Shown one piece after another: positions 35,069 through 45,809 of a stretch of DNA of 64,000 nucleotides (positions within the stretch are counted from its first letter, which is position 1; each line of letters opens with the position of its first letter). Below the pieces are notes generated by a model that was given only the letters and a program-made list of their open reading frames with translations, did no database searches and was not told where the DNA came from. The translations under genes were made by a program, and so were the position numbers. Source of the stretch: Litsea cubeba (Eukaryota; Streptophyta; Magnoliopsida; Laurales; Lauraceae); the NCBI GenBank assembly GCA_012931725.1, contig CM022947.1:18111554-18175553 (forward strand). Direction: 5' to 3'.

Positions 35069-35076
35069 TTAAAGAC
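35069..35076. repeat. hAT target-site duplication, right copy
   Basis: TTAAAGAC, identical to the left copy. Confidence 0.93.
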
Positions 35077-35379
35077 ATAAAAATATATCTCCTTTGATTC
35101 ATCGCCCGATGCTTTGAACATGCTCCTAATATCATCATCATCAATGCTGGCCATGGAGAATGCCCGTCCGTTGTGATGTAGGTATTGCAAGCTTAAATTC
35201 TGGATGGATGAGTCCCCTTTGGATGCTTTGATTGCTTCTTTAACCAGATATTCATATGTTATGTCTGTAGCTAAATATCTCATCTTCTGCTTTCCTCCAT
35301 TGTATACAGGACAACTTATATCGAATTCAAAGTTACTGCTATAGTGGAAAATGAACAACACCTCTCTATCTGACATACT

Positions 35380-36436
35380 GTCATTATATCAAAAGAAATT
35401 AATAAAGATATCAGGTGAAATTAGGTACATTCAGATTGATAGTTAATACACAACAATATTAATAGCATATGTATGTGTATGTCTCTGAAAGTATCGAAAA
35501 TGACATCACATTGATAAAAACTCCGCACACCATGCCAAATAAAAAGATTAAGCAGCTATTCTCGAACGTTTTCCACTGACTAAACATTTAGGATAATAGT
35601 TATATGAACAGAAAAAAAAGACATTTTGATCAATAGTATATTTATTATAAAAATTGGAATAATGCGTTCAAACCATACTACTGTGTGTTATCTCTCGCAC
35701 ATCATTCTACCGATTTTCTGTTATTCAAAAATGAACAACAGAACCTTTGATAATTATAAAAATTATATAAAATACAGCTTTAAAGTCTAAAACTTTGTAA
35801 AATCAGTCCAAAACAAAACCAATATGCAGATTCACTTTCACTCAAGACATCTTATCAAATTGAATAAACATGTTGATGGTTTTCTTCTAAAAGTAACAAA
35901 CATGAAAAGATGGACATAGCAAAAAAATACAATTCATGACCAATAGTTCTCTCACTTCCGGATTTATAGTTGCAATGGACGCTAACGCAGGCACAGAACC
36001 AACCCTTCAAACCCCAGAAACAATAGTTGCATGGGGCATAGAAAGAAGATCAAAAGTTCTCCCAATGCTGGATTTAATTATAATATATTATTTATAGTTG
36101 CAATGGACGCTAACGCAGACAGAAAACAAGCCTTTCAAACCCCATAAACCGCAGCTGTCTGGGGCATAGAAAGAAAATTTCCCACTGTTTCTAGGGTTTC
36201 CAACAATTAAATATTAGAGAAGAAACTAGGTGATGGTGTTTTAGGGTACATTAAAGCAGTCTAAGGTGGTAAATAATGTGTGTACATTTGTCTTAATGGA
36301 GTCCGACCACTATGGAGATGGCGTTTTATGGTGCTTTCTAGAAGAAAAAAAATTCTAGAGCAGTGTTGAAGACGACCCAAATGGAGAAATGCGAAAAGTA
36401 GACTCGGGGCGAAATATAATACAAAATCGCAGACTG
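35380..36436. other. Subterminal MULE sequence
   Basis: AT-rich sequence between the transposase start and the right TIR, probably the transposase promoter region. Two loosely similar blocks (GTTGCAATGGACGCTAACGC at about 35968 and again near 36099) form a local duplication. No further ORF of note. Confidence 0.5.
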
Positions 36437-36593
36437 GTTGATATCGACATATTAATTGTCGATATCGACCATATCGTAAAACGACAAAAAATAAATAAAA
36501 AATCTTATACGAGGATCCCTCCCGTATGGAACGCATAAATATGTTCTACTGGGACGTATATGCTCGTACAGGGTCTGTACCCATAATTTCCTC
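36437..36593 (-). repeat. Right terminal inverted repeat of the MULE
   Basis: Two GNTATCGAC-type motifs (36437-36448 and 36458-36469) and ATCGTAAAACGACAAAAA mirror the left end. Confidence 0.6.
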
Positions 36594-36660
36594 TAGAATC
36601 TTTCTACCATCTCGGCCGAAATACGTATACGATATCCCACGGCTCTCTTTCTTCATTCTA

Positions 36661-36745
36661 AACTAGTATACTACCGATTCAAGATCAACTAGTATACAAC
36701 CAATTGAAAATCAACTAGTATACAACCGATCCAAGATCAAGGTCA
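36661..36745. repeat. Three-copy tandem repeat
   Basis: Three units of about 26 bp, each AACTAGTATACNACC followed by GATNNAAGATC-like sequence. Confidence 0.8.
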
Positions 36746-37064
36746 ACTTGCTCTCTCTTTCTTCATTATAAATTAGTTGATTTTTTAGGGTTTTTTGTTG
36801 AGTCTATTTGGATTAAAATCGGATGTGAAAAACACTTTAAAAAAATATCTCGATTTTAGAAGAGAGAATGTCGTTGGCCGCTGACTGTGAAGAACTTCGC
36901 CGATATACACGTGATGACCAGATTATGTAACGAGAATAATTAAGAGCGTATGTTGAATTAAGAAGAAGAAAGTTAAAGTGAAAAGGTAAAAAAGAATCGC
37001 AGGATGGAAGAGGGTTTTTTAATGATAAATAAAGAGATGGGAAAAAATGGTCAAAAAAGGAAAA

Positions 37065-37215
37065 AAAACTAACGCCCCTTTTTGTTTACCGTCAAATCCA
37101 CTTAATTGGGGATATGAAAGGTATTAAAATACAGGGGCCTATTTACAAATTCTGAAACCACAGGAGCCTATTTGCAAATCATAGAAATCATAGGGGGCAT
37201 ATACAAAAAACTCTT
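37065..37215 (-). repeat. Dispersed repeat, copy 2
   Basis: Inverse copy of 18857-19000, with TTTACCGTCAAATCCACTTA, ATTGGGGATATGAAAGG and GGGGCCTATTTACAAATTC. It ends in AAAAACTCTTTTTTT, matching the AAGAGTTT start of copy 1. Confidence 0.7.
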
Positions 37216-37734
37216 TTTTTAATGCTTGATTGGATTTTCTGTTTATCATTTGTGATATTTCTCATTTCATCTCTTTTCTTAAGTAATCTTTTGTAGTTCC
37301 TGATTCTTTTTTCTTGATAGTAGGATTTGAAGAATGGATGTTTATATTGTTTTTACCATTTTCCAATGCAATCAGTTTACTGATTTTGTGTTTTTCTCTT
37401 CTTTATTGTCAAATTACAGAGATTTATGATTCTTATCATGATCTAACGGAGAATTTGGTTTGGTTTCTACCATAGATTAGTTGCGATGTTTTTTTAATAT
37501 CTACAAGATTATGTTTGGAGGCCGTATGGAAAGAAAGATAATGTACATGGTTAATTGTCAAGGGAATATTTTTCTTCTTTTCTGCAAATTCTATTTTAAG
37601 TTGTGGTAATGCTCTCTCTCTCTATATATATATATATAGAGAGAGATGGATGCACATGAATATTTTCCATATATATATATAAGTATTTACTAAAAAGTAA
37701 TGCTTATACAAGTCTTAATAAAAAGAGAAAATTA
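37216..37734. other. AT-rich spacer
   Basis: Contains a palindromic CT/AT/AG stretch at about 37613-37648. No gene seen. Confidence 0.4.
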
Positions 37735-39268
37735 CCTGAAAAGTCACCTTAGGTATCCACTGCACCAAAAAGGCCCCAATAGATTTTATGTAACGGAACC
37801 AGCCCTCCCACCTGAATTTCTTATTTTTTTTCACCGTTTCAATGAGTTTCGTAATGGAACCAACCCTCCAACCAAAATCTCTTATTCTTTCTTGCATTTA
37901 TCAATGAGCGATCATATCGTCACTCAACAAACCTTACATATGATAAAATATTTCTATCGAGCAACGATATCGTCGCCCATTGTATTATTTATAAGATATA
38001 ATTGTCTCTGTCGGGCGATGATATCGTCGCACAATAGAGTTGATTCTAAAGTTATGTGGTCATGTAATTGTGTGCAACAAATGCAAACATTATAAAAAAA
38101 TTCAATTACAACATCCTCCATTTACATCTTCCATGCAAACCTACGTCAGTTTCTCTGGCAAAACATGCAAATATTTTAAAAGTCATTCATCTTCGACAAC
38201 AAAAAAAGGAGCAACAGTTTATAAGTATATTTCCTCTAGTTAATAAAAAAGTTATAACACCTTATTTACATTCCTTAAACATCAATTGAGGTAACCAATA
38301 CTATAATAGGTAAGAATATATAGTGAAAAAAACTTGAAATATGAGCATCTCATACTCTTGAAGTATGCATTAGAAGTTGCATATGAAAAAATCTCAAGAT
38401 TTCAAGTTGTAAATTCCTATTTGAGCATAATAGAGAAAGGGGGAAACTATAGTGCAAAAAAAAAAAGTTAAATGCACAAAACGGGTAAGTACATACCAAA
38501 TCAACTCAATTTCAAGTCGCAACAATCCTCACATCACATGAAGCAATCAAATAAATACTTAACCTAAACAAGAATCACATGCTCATCCAGGAATCACCAG
38601 TAAGGCCCTACTCAAATGCAAAGAAAGCATGAGATAAAACAAGATGCTAAAGTGTCCCCATTCCTAGACTTTGTGAAGCTTTGTATGGATCGGATGTGAG
38701 AGGTTTGAGGGGCGTAAGGGTTTTAACTGGGAACGTGGTTTGGTGGTGGTGGCGGTGAGAGAGAAGGGGCGTTTTTTAAGGAATGAAGTGGTGGTTGAGT
38801 TTGGAAGAAGGTGGGAGCAGAGATGAAGAAAGAACGTTTATGTGTGTGTGATTCGTTGTATGGGAGAAGGAAAGGTTTAGTGGCGTGGGAAAGGAAGATG
38901 GGAAGATAGAGTGGAAGTGGGCAAGTGGACGTACATGTGTGTGTGTTCGTTGTTTGGGAGAAGGAAGGGTTTAGTGGCGTGGGAAAGGAAGATGGGAAGA
39001 TAGAGTGGAAGTGGGCAAGTGGAGAAGAGGACCACCTATAAGAGAGAGAGTTTGGAGGAGAGGAACATCGAAATCGCAGGAGAGTAGAAGTAGTTAGGAA
39101 GAAGAAAAAGGAAAAATGGGTTTTGCGCCCATTATAGTGTGTAGAGGAGCGACGAGACGATATCGTCGCTCCCCTCATATATAGAATAGAAAGACGAGAA
39201 AGACCTTTTTCAAAATATTTATTAGGGCCTTTTTTGTTTAGGGGCCATTTAGGGTGATTTTTCACGTA
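37735..39268. mobile_element. TIR element, possibly MULE-like, non-autonomous
   Basis: The left end carries TACCTGAAAAGTCACC then AAAAAGGCCCCAATA. The reverse-complemented right end carries TACGTGAAAAATCACC then AAAAAAGGCCCTAATA. Both arms contain ACGATATCGTCG-type motifs near the ends (about 37962, 38010, 39158). The flanks AGTCTTAATAA and AGTCTTCTTTT are only partly alike. The Ser/Pro/Thr-rich minus-strand frame at 39289-38723 is compositionally odd and crosses a tandem repeat, so I do not call it a gene. Length of about 1.5 kb and absence of transposase mean it depends on another element. Confidence 0.5.
38835..39025. repeat. Two-copy tandem repeat, about 95-bp unit
   Basis: GTTTAGTGGCGTGGGAAAGG followed by AAGATGGGAAGATAGAGTGG occurs at about 38875 and again at about 38969, each preceded by a TGTGTGTGT and TTCGTTGT segment. 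Confidence 0.85.
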
Positions 39269-40305
39269 AAGTCTTCTTTTAAAAAGCATTTTTCTTTTCC
39301 TCTTTCTTTTATTGAAGAGAATATAATGCTTATTGTAGTTCTTTAAAAAAAACTATTTTTCTTTTTTAATTTAAATCCTTAGCAACCTTAAATCGTTAAA
39401 ATTTTTGTCTTTGAGCCTTCCTAAGTTTGCTAATCATTATTAGAAGCTTTAAGATTCAAGATTCCTAATTAATCTCTAAGTCCATCATTTTTTTTCGGAG
39501 AAAGAAAATGAGTTTTACCAAAAGAAGCCTCAAATATTCATATACATCCAAAAGCTTCCTCGTATACATGTAATGCCCAAAAGCATATTATACTGCAGAT
39601 TTCAATTTTTTCTAGACCAAATTACCCTTCACTTTATCTCTTAAGACATCGAGACTCGACCGCATTCGCACATTGAAGTATTTCGCGACTCATTATTTTT
39701 TATTCAACTCTCAAATTCGCTAATTTATTTTGGGCATCGTGAGTATTTGATTTCTATTTTAAATTCATATTCTAAAGCGAGAAACATGAAAAAAAAATCC
39801 TCCACTTTATAGCTAATCATTTAAAGGCTGTAGTAAAAGTAAGGTTACAAATAGAGAATGGAGAGGAGCACAATTTGTGTTTTTTCTTTCTAAAAATGAA
39901 ATGATTGGTTCTTATTGGAGTAGAATGAGAATCTCCACAGATTGTACTAAGAAAAGGGTAACAAAATACATTTGATATTGACCATACTCACAATGGAATG
40001 GTTAAACTCATACATTCCATAAATTATTGCTTCAACTTTCGAATTGTTAGTGAAACCTAATGAACATGTATGCATCCTATTTAAGAGCATTCTAATTTCT
40101 AACTATTGAACTCGGGAGTCTCTTCTCAACATCACGAGTTAGTATTCAATATCGTTGAAAGTTCGGGATCCGAACCGTAGGGGGTGAATAGGGTGAGCTT
40201 AATTTTAGGCCTATTATGCCAAATTTTAACTCTTTAAAATAATTAGGCACAAGTAATTATTAATAAACTAATGTGCGGAAGCTATCAAGATAAGTCATCA
40301 CAAAG
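39269..40305. other. Intergenic sequence
   Basis: AT-rich sequence. Near 40165, GGGATCCGAACCGTAGGGGGTGAATAGGG resembles phrases common in plant LTRs, but no boundaries were found. Confidence 0.35.
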
Positions 40306-40790
40306 CAATCACCACAGCATAGCGATATATAGTGATTCGGCCTCAATGCCTACATCCACTACCGGCTTGTGTTCCTACACCCCACTGGATTTTTCACTAT
40401 CTCAATTTATGTTTTTCAATAAGCTTAGCAATAACGTTTACTTTATGCTTTTCTATGCTTAGCAATAACATCTACAATATGCTTTTTAATAGGCTTAGCA
40501 ATTACCTTTATAATATACTTTTCAATAATCACCACAACATAGTGATAGATAGTGATTCGGCCTCAATGCCTACATCCACTACCGGCTTGCCACCGGATTT
40601 TTCACTATTTCAATTTATGTTTTTCAATAGGCTTAGCAATAACATTTACTCTATGCCTTTCTATGCTTAGCAATAACCTCTACAATATACTTTTTAATAG
40701 GCTTAGCAATAACCTTTATAATATACTTTTCAATAGGCTTAGCAAGAACCTTACAATATGCTTTTCTAGGCTAAGTAATAACCTTTACAA
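40306..40790. repeat. Higher-order tandem repeat
   Basis: A unit of about 220 bp is repeated twice (AATCACCACAGCATAGCGAT at 40307; AATCACCACAACATAGTGAT at 40527). Each includes GATTCGGCCTCAATGCCTAC. Within and after the units run about nine degenerate monomers of about 36 bp built on GCTTAGCAATAACNTNTANNATATNCTTTT. Apparent ORFs here are shadows of the repeat. Confidence 0.85.
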
Positions 40791-43700
40791 GCCTAAGGTT
40801 TGTCTCTCTAAGATGTATCTAAAGTACACTTGAAGATATGCAATTAGGCTCAATACAATGCCTCTAAATAGGCGGATATGAAAGTGATAATACAAGTTAC
40901 ATATACACTCTATGGATGCAAAGATGAATGCTCAATGTGTATGCATGAAGACTTCAATCAAACTTTAAAGTGAAAGCTCAATAATGTATGCCTAAAGCAT
41001 TTGAGAGTTTAAGCTATAGAAAAGATTTGATTGAAGTGAAAAATGCTAATTACATATTAAAAACAACTTATAAAAGATATACTTATTTAGTGCAAGGAAG
41101 TTGTGAAGTTTTAAAATCAAACATGTGATACATGAAGATCTTCAATCAAATTTACAGATATAGCTCATAAATGTATGCTGAAAGCATTTGAATGTGTAGA
41201 ATATGATGATGGACACTCTAGATCTAATGGAAGCAAGTTGGTGTGTTCTTTCTCTCTTCCTTTTACTATTAGTGGATATGAGTAATAGGGATGATATCTT
41301 CATATTATATTTCAACGGTTATCTCCCATGTCTATACATAGCATTTTGGCTAATGAGTGATAAGATTTTTATTCAAATTTGAATAGAGAGATGATAAGGA
41401 TAAAGAGTTGGATCAAACTCTTTCAATTTGAATTTGAATGAAGATATGATAAAGACATAAAATTGGATTAAACTCATACTATTCTTATCTCTATCACCAT
41501 GAGACTCCTTGTGAGGGGTAACTATTTGTGAGTGGGGTTCATCCACATATAAACACAAGTAGACCCCATCACAAATGCCGCCAGGGCCAAGGTCCCCCTC
41601 GAAGTGAACCTGCATATTCTCTTTTACTCTTTAAAAAAAATAAGGTGAAAAAAAAAAAGTGTGTACATAACAAAGGCCGTGCTTAAAAAATGATACAATG
41701 TCCCACCTCGCTCCTATATCACATATTCATCAACCTGTGTTACAATGTTCATCACATTCTTAAAAAGACCCCACACTAGCGATGTCTAGGTTTCACCTAA
41801 GCTTGAGTGAGGTATGAACTACTGTTATTAACAGATGCTTCTCCAACCCCACACTTAGTCATCAAGTAGTGGGCCCCAGTCAGCTCATATTTCTAACTCA
41901 AAAAGGCACAGAGGAAAACTTTTGTAATATTCTATTACCCATTTGGTCCCACTTATAGAATGACATATATGTACAAAATAGAGCCTAGAGCCCAAGTAAT
42001 GCCAATTCCCTTGAGCCCTTTTTCTGCAGGCAATCTGCCACCACCACATAAATTCCTATTCCTTACGTGCCTCCTAAGCTGTAATTTTCCTGCAACTCCA
42101 TCATCCCACATGTCAAGATCCAGAGGATGTGAGTAATTTGTGGATCTGAAAGGACTGGGATTTAAAAAGGGAAGATATGGGTGCTTTCTAATTGTGTTTT
42201 GCTTATGATGAAAGCAAACATGTAGGTAAAAGGTGCATTAGGAGGGGTGTCTTTCTATCATCATATATGGACTACCTAAAGGCATTACCCACACAAATAA
42301 TGATCCACATCAATGCATGTGATCCTTCCTTAAAAAGGGCTACATTAAGAAACATATGGTATTTCAGTTTTTAACTTTGTTAAGCCATCCATTGGAGGAC
42401 GTCTGACACTGTTAATAGACCCATAAAGATCAAGATCCACCATCTCTGACATGTATTAACTATGTTGGGATATGAGGATGTCATAAACAGACCCATAAAG
42501 CTCCTCCTTGCGTTTAAGAGGTGCACATCTTTTTTTTTTCTTTTCTGCCTCCCCACCCCCCACAAGTTATTACAAGGACAATTAGGACAAAAATGGGTGG
42601 GATTTGGGTCCAATCTAGGTCTATATGGGTCCAATATTCGATGAAGATCTTGGACTCAATTCAATCAAGGATCTGAAGTCCAAATTTGGAACAATGTTCT
42701 GAATCTCGAATGGATAGACATTTCAATGGGATAAGTTTCTGGGCTATATAGGATTTGACTTTGGGAGCAAGCAAAGCCCCAGCCGAGATGTCCCAGAATA
42801 GGGAAGAAGATAATATATTGAAAAGTATTTTTGCTATGATAATATATTGAAAAGTGTTTTTGTTGTCTCTATTGATACCTTGAGGTTTTGGTATAATGCT
42901 GTAAAAATTTAATATGGTATTAAAGTCAATCATGCTTGTGCCCCGCTTGTCCCGTCATAGATCAATCCAAGCCATTCACACTCATTAGGCCCTTGTGAAT
43001 TAGCACATTGCCAAATGTAGCACTAATCAAAGTTGTGTCAATTGATCGTGCAGATTTTGGCACCCATCCCACCTTATCAACAAGTATGATTTTGACAACT
43101 TTCAAGGCAATACCAGATTGGATGATTCTCATTTTTTAAGCAAAGATTGGTCACTACTCACTAGGAGACCTTTGATGGCTGTAAAACACCATGATTGCCA
43201 TGCTTTTAATTGAGCTCCAGAGGAATAGCTTAACTTTTCTCAAATCGAATACAATTCAATTTATATAAAATTCAGATATGCTGAAATAATTGATGAAAAG
43301 AAACAGATCATGTTGGATATTGGATTACCTACCTTATTCTATTTTATTTTATTTTTAAACTTTAGAGAAATCTAGGGTTGGTCAAGTGATCTATCAAAAT
43401 GACCCATCTACACTTCTCGAAGCTGGATGTGAAAGTTGGCCAATACCATCTTGTAATTCTTAGTGGTCGGGTACTCCACTTCTCAGACATCTGAACTGAT
43501 CATCTAAGTATAAGCCCCCCAAAAAAAGCTGTGAAATCAGCTTGATTGGAGTAAAATTAACTATTAGATAACACAAGGTGAATTACTCTAAGAACTGATT
43601 TGAAAATTATACCTTGAAAAATAGGCAGTTCACCTTATTTTAAAGAATGACTGGCTTGCAGTTGAGTGGACTTTCTTTTTTGTTAGGAAAACGGTTGAGG

Positions 43701-45269
43701 ATTTTGAGGTGCCCAACTGATGCTATTTCACTCTTGGGTTCGAATCATGTCCATAATTACCATTTCAGACTCTGCGTCCCCTTCTCAATCAAGTCTTATC
43801 CAGATCAGACAAGCTATCGATTCCATGCCAGACCAAACGTTTTCTCCCATTTTAGACGTCTATGCATGAAAAAGCAAGCGACTGGCAGTGACAACACCAC
43901 AGGCACTGTGGGTCCAACCTTGAATATTGGAATAGGGGAAGGGCTGAGTTGGGACTGAGAAGGCCTATTGGGGGGCTACCCATTTAAAAGGAGGTTGATT
44001 AGATTTGAACCTAAAATCTAACAGCAGGGATGGGGCTGTTTGGAAACCTTGATCCATTTGAAATAGAGCTGTAGATCTCTTTTAATATTAAAGCTTTTCA
44101 ATTAGTGTCTTTCATAAATATATCGTTTGCTAAGATGGCTGGTAGGTATGATTCAACTGAAAAAGAAAACTAGTCATATAATGAAAGTAGTATGTCAATT
44201 TGGATCAATTTCAAGTCAAATGGATCCTATTTTTAGACTTAAAAAGGAAAAATAGTTCTCTTTGTTGAGTGTCAACTAGGGCATGATGGCATGTTAATAT
44301 AGCATCTGGTTACATTAAACACACTTAAAAAACTTAAAAATGGCCTTTCTAATATTATCAATTCATTGAACCATTTGAACTAGTCTCAGGTTTAAACACA
44401 TGCAACCCTTGCCAAATCTAGCTCCATCAATGCTGGGACTGCCTATGCTCGGCCTGCCTGAGTAGCAGTACCCAATACTATAGCCACCACCTTAGGCCTA
44501 AAACTTTCTAATACATACAAATTTGCCCTTTGGGTAAACATGTAAAGTTACTCAGGTCCTGATAAATCAAGAAATTCCAAGTCACTCATTAGAACTAGGT
44601 TAAAAAAAAAAAGTATAAAATGAGACAAAACTACCTAAACTATGGGATTGAACCCAATGTGGTAAATGGAGGATTTCCATTCACATAGCTAAGGTAAGGA
44701 CAACAGACCAGATCATTGTCTCACAGATCACTGCTAAAGCTCAACATGTGCTATGGCACCCACAAGGGAAAGCTATGTGACTTCATTCACCAAGTGTTTA
44801 GGAGGAGCCATATATACATTATCATAAGAGATGATCGACACCGGTAGTACAACTGTAAAGTGATACACCTTTAGATGCAGCAATTGGGCCTTACACATGC
44901 TCTTCAGGTCAGGTCACTCTCACCAAGGACCCATCAGAAGGACAAGACACAACCATAGTAGAGACTAGGGTTTGCCTCAATTTGGGCTCGACCTTGAGGA
45001 GCATTTGTTCAACCATAGAACAAAAGAATGTTCATGAGAAATACTAATGCACTTTTAGTTACATGTTCGGATAATTTTACTTTTATCTAGCAAGTTTCTT
45101 GTTCCTCCATTTAATTTCATTCATATTGACAAGGGCTGTAGCTATGTTGGGCCCGCGGATTTGGTTCCAAGACGATCCACATGTTAGAAAAATATATATT
45201 GGCTTTAAGGGCCTGCATAGCTTGAGTCATACTGATATTTGATAGTCTACTTAGCTTTAATCACATATA
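40791..45269. other. Intergenic sequence, nothing recognised
   Basis: About 4.5 kb without a credible exon. Small features are a 30-bp direct duplication (GATAATATATTGAAAAGT at about 42810 and 42838) and isolated tRNA B-box-like strings near 43738 and 44643 (GGGTTCGAATC; GGGATTGAACCC). These could be SINE remnants but lack clear A boxes or ends. Confidence 0.4.
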
Positions 45270-45809
45270 TAGGGTTGCAAACAGAACGGTGACAAGTCGG
45301 AACCATAAATAGATCCAGACCCGTTTCTAAATAATGGTTTCAGTTCCGAATCCGATTTTTACTCGGAATCTATTTTGTTGGTTCCAGACCTGATTCCAAT
45401 AGGAAAAACTGGATTCGGTTCAGGAACCGGGTCCACCCAGAGGACTGGAATCTAGTTCCAAAAAAAATTAGTTCTAATTTCTCTTTATTTTTTATTTTTT
45501 TTATTAAAATAAGCACATCATTCAACTTATAATAATGTATCAAGTCTACTACTTCCAGTATTATACATAAAATTATCTAAAAAAATATTGATTTTGAGGT
45601 ATAGTTTGCAATATCAAAGACTCATATGGCAAGTCTCGGGTCTACGGGTCAAAACCTAATGGACCTAGAACTGGACCCGTGTATGAATCGGAACCTATAT
45701 TGAGTTCTGGATCCGAACCTGTTTACAAATTGGAACCTGAAATAGGTTCCATGCCCGATTTTTTGCAAGTAGTAATCAGAGAGTCGGATATCTGTTTGCA
45801 TGAACCCTA
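45270..45809. mobile_element. Non-autonomous hAT element
   Basis: The left end reads TAGGGTTGCAAACAG and the reverse-complemented right end TAGGGTTCATGCAAACAG. The 8-bp flanks are CACATATA and ATCATATA (6 of 8). The interior shows repeated GGAACC, GGATCC and GGGTC motifs like the 12423-12722 element, but no ORF. Confidence 0.6.

Larger units (their letters stand above)
29672..35376 (-). pseudogene. MuDR-type MULE transposase, degenerate and split by a hAT element
   Basis: Exon 1 (35376-35077, resuming at 31475) starts MSDREVLFIFHY. A hAT element interrupts it after KEIYFYVFN; beyond the insertion the frame resumes and runs to a donor at about 31433. The next exon (from about 31333) holds an acidic linker, then the MuDR DNA-binding block REMWIGREF, DQECPWRIHASIV. 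The DDE region follows: a premature TGA after CFRRFF (30324), VIAVDGAHLRGKYPGVLLVA (first Asp), FAEAKRRDSWEWFL, IITDRQKGL (second Asp) and CRHIAENI. After another break comes FWREAKSYRPYEYEAYM, a stop, NAYVEGRRYDMLTSN, a frameshift, and CTNSLLRDTRVL. The SWIM and zinc-knuckle C-terminus is not visible. A frameshift near 31020 also separates the linker from the DNA-binding block. The protein would have cut and moved the element; this copy cannot. Confidence 0.82.
26037..36593 (-). mobile_element. MULE carrying a transposase and a PMD gene, with a nested hAT
   Basis: The left end starts GAGGAATTTACCC and the reverse-complemented right end starts GAGGAAATTATGG. About 115-125 bp in, both carry TTTTTGTCGTTT followed by the palindrome GTCGATATCGAC (26170-26181 and 36458-36469). 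The flanking 9-mers are TAGATCCTT (26028-26036) and TAGAATCTT (36594-36602), 7 of 9 identical, as expected for an old 9-bp MULE duplication. Total length is 10557 bp, or about 6.96 kb without the hAT element and its duplication. It carries a minus-strand transposase and a convergent plus-strand PMD gene, both degenerate. This is established MULE architecture; the exact ends are my inference. Confidence 0.78.

Noticed and set aside
38723..39289. 188-codon minus-strand frame, Ser/Pro/His-rich
   Set aside because: It crosses a 95-bp tandem duplication and the end of a TIR element. No family resemblance; treated as chance.
40306..40790. CRISPR-like array of about 36-bp repeats
   Set aside because: Repeats are contiguous and degenerate without unique spacers, in plant nuclear DNA. 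It is a simple tandem repeat.
44600..44690. Minus-strand GGGTTCAATCCC B-box-like motif with a T-rich tail
   Set aside because: Ends and duplication not found. One motif is too weak for a SINE or tRNA call.
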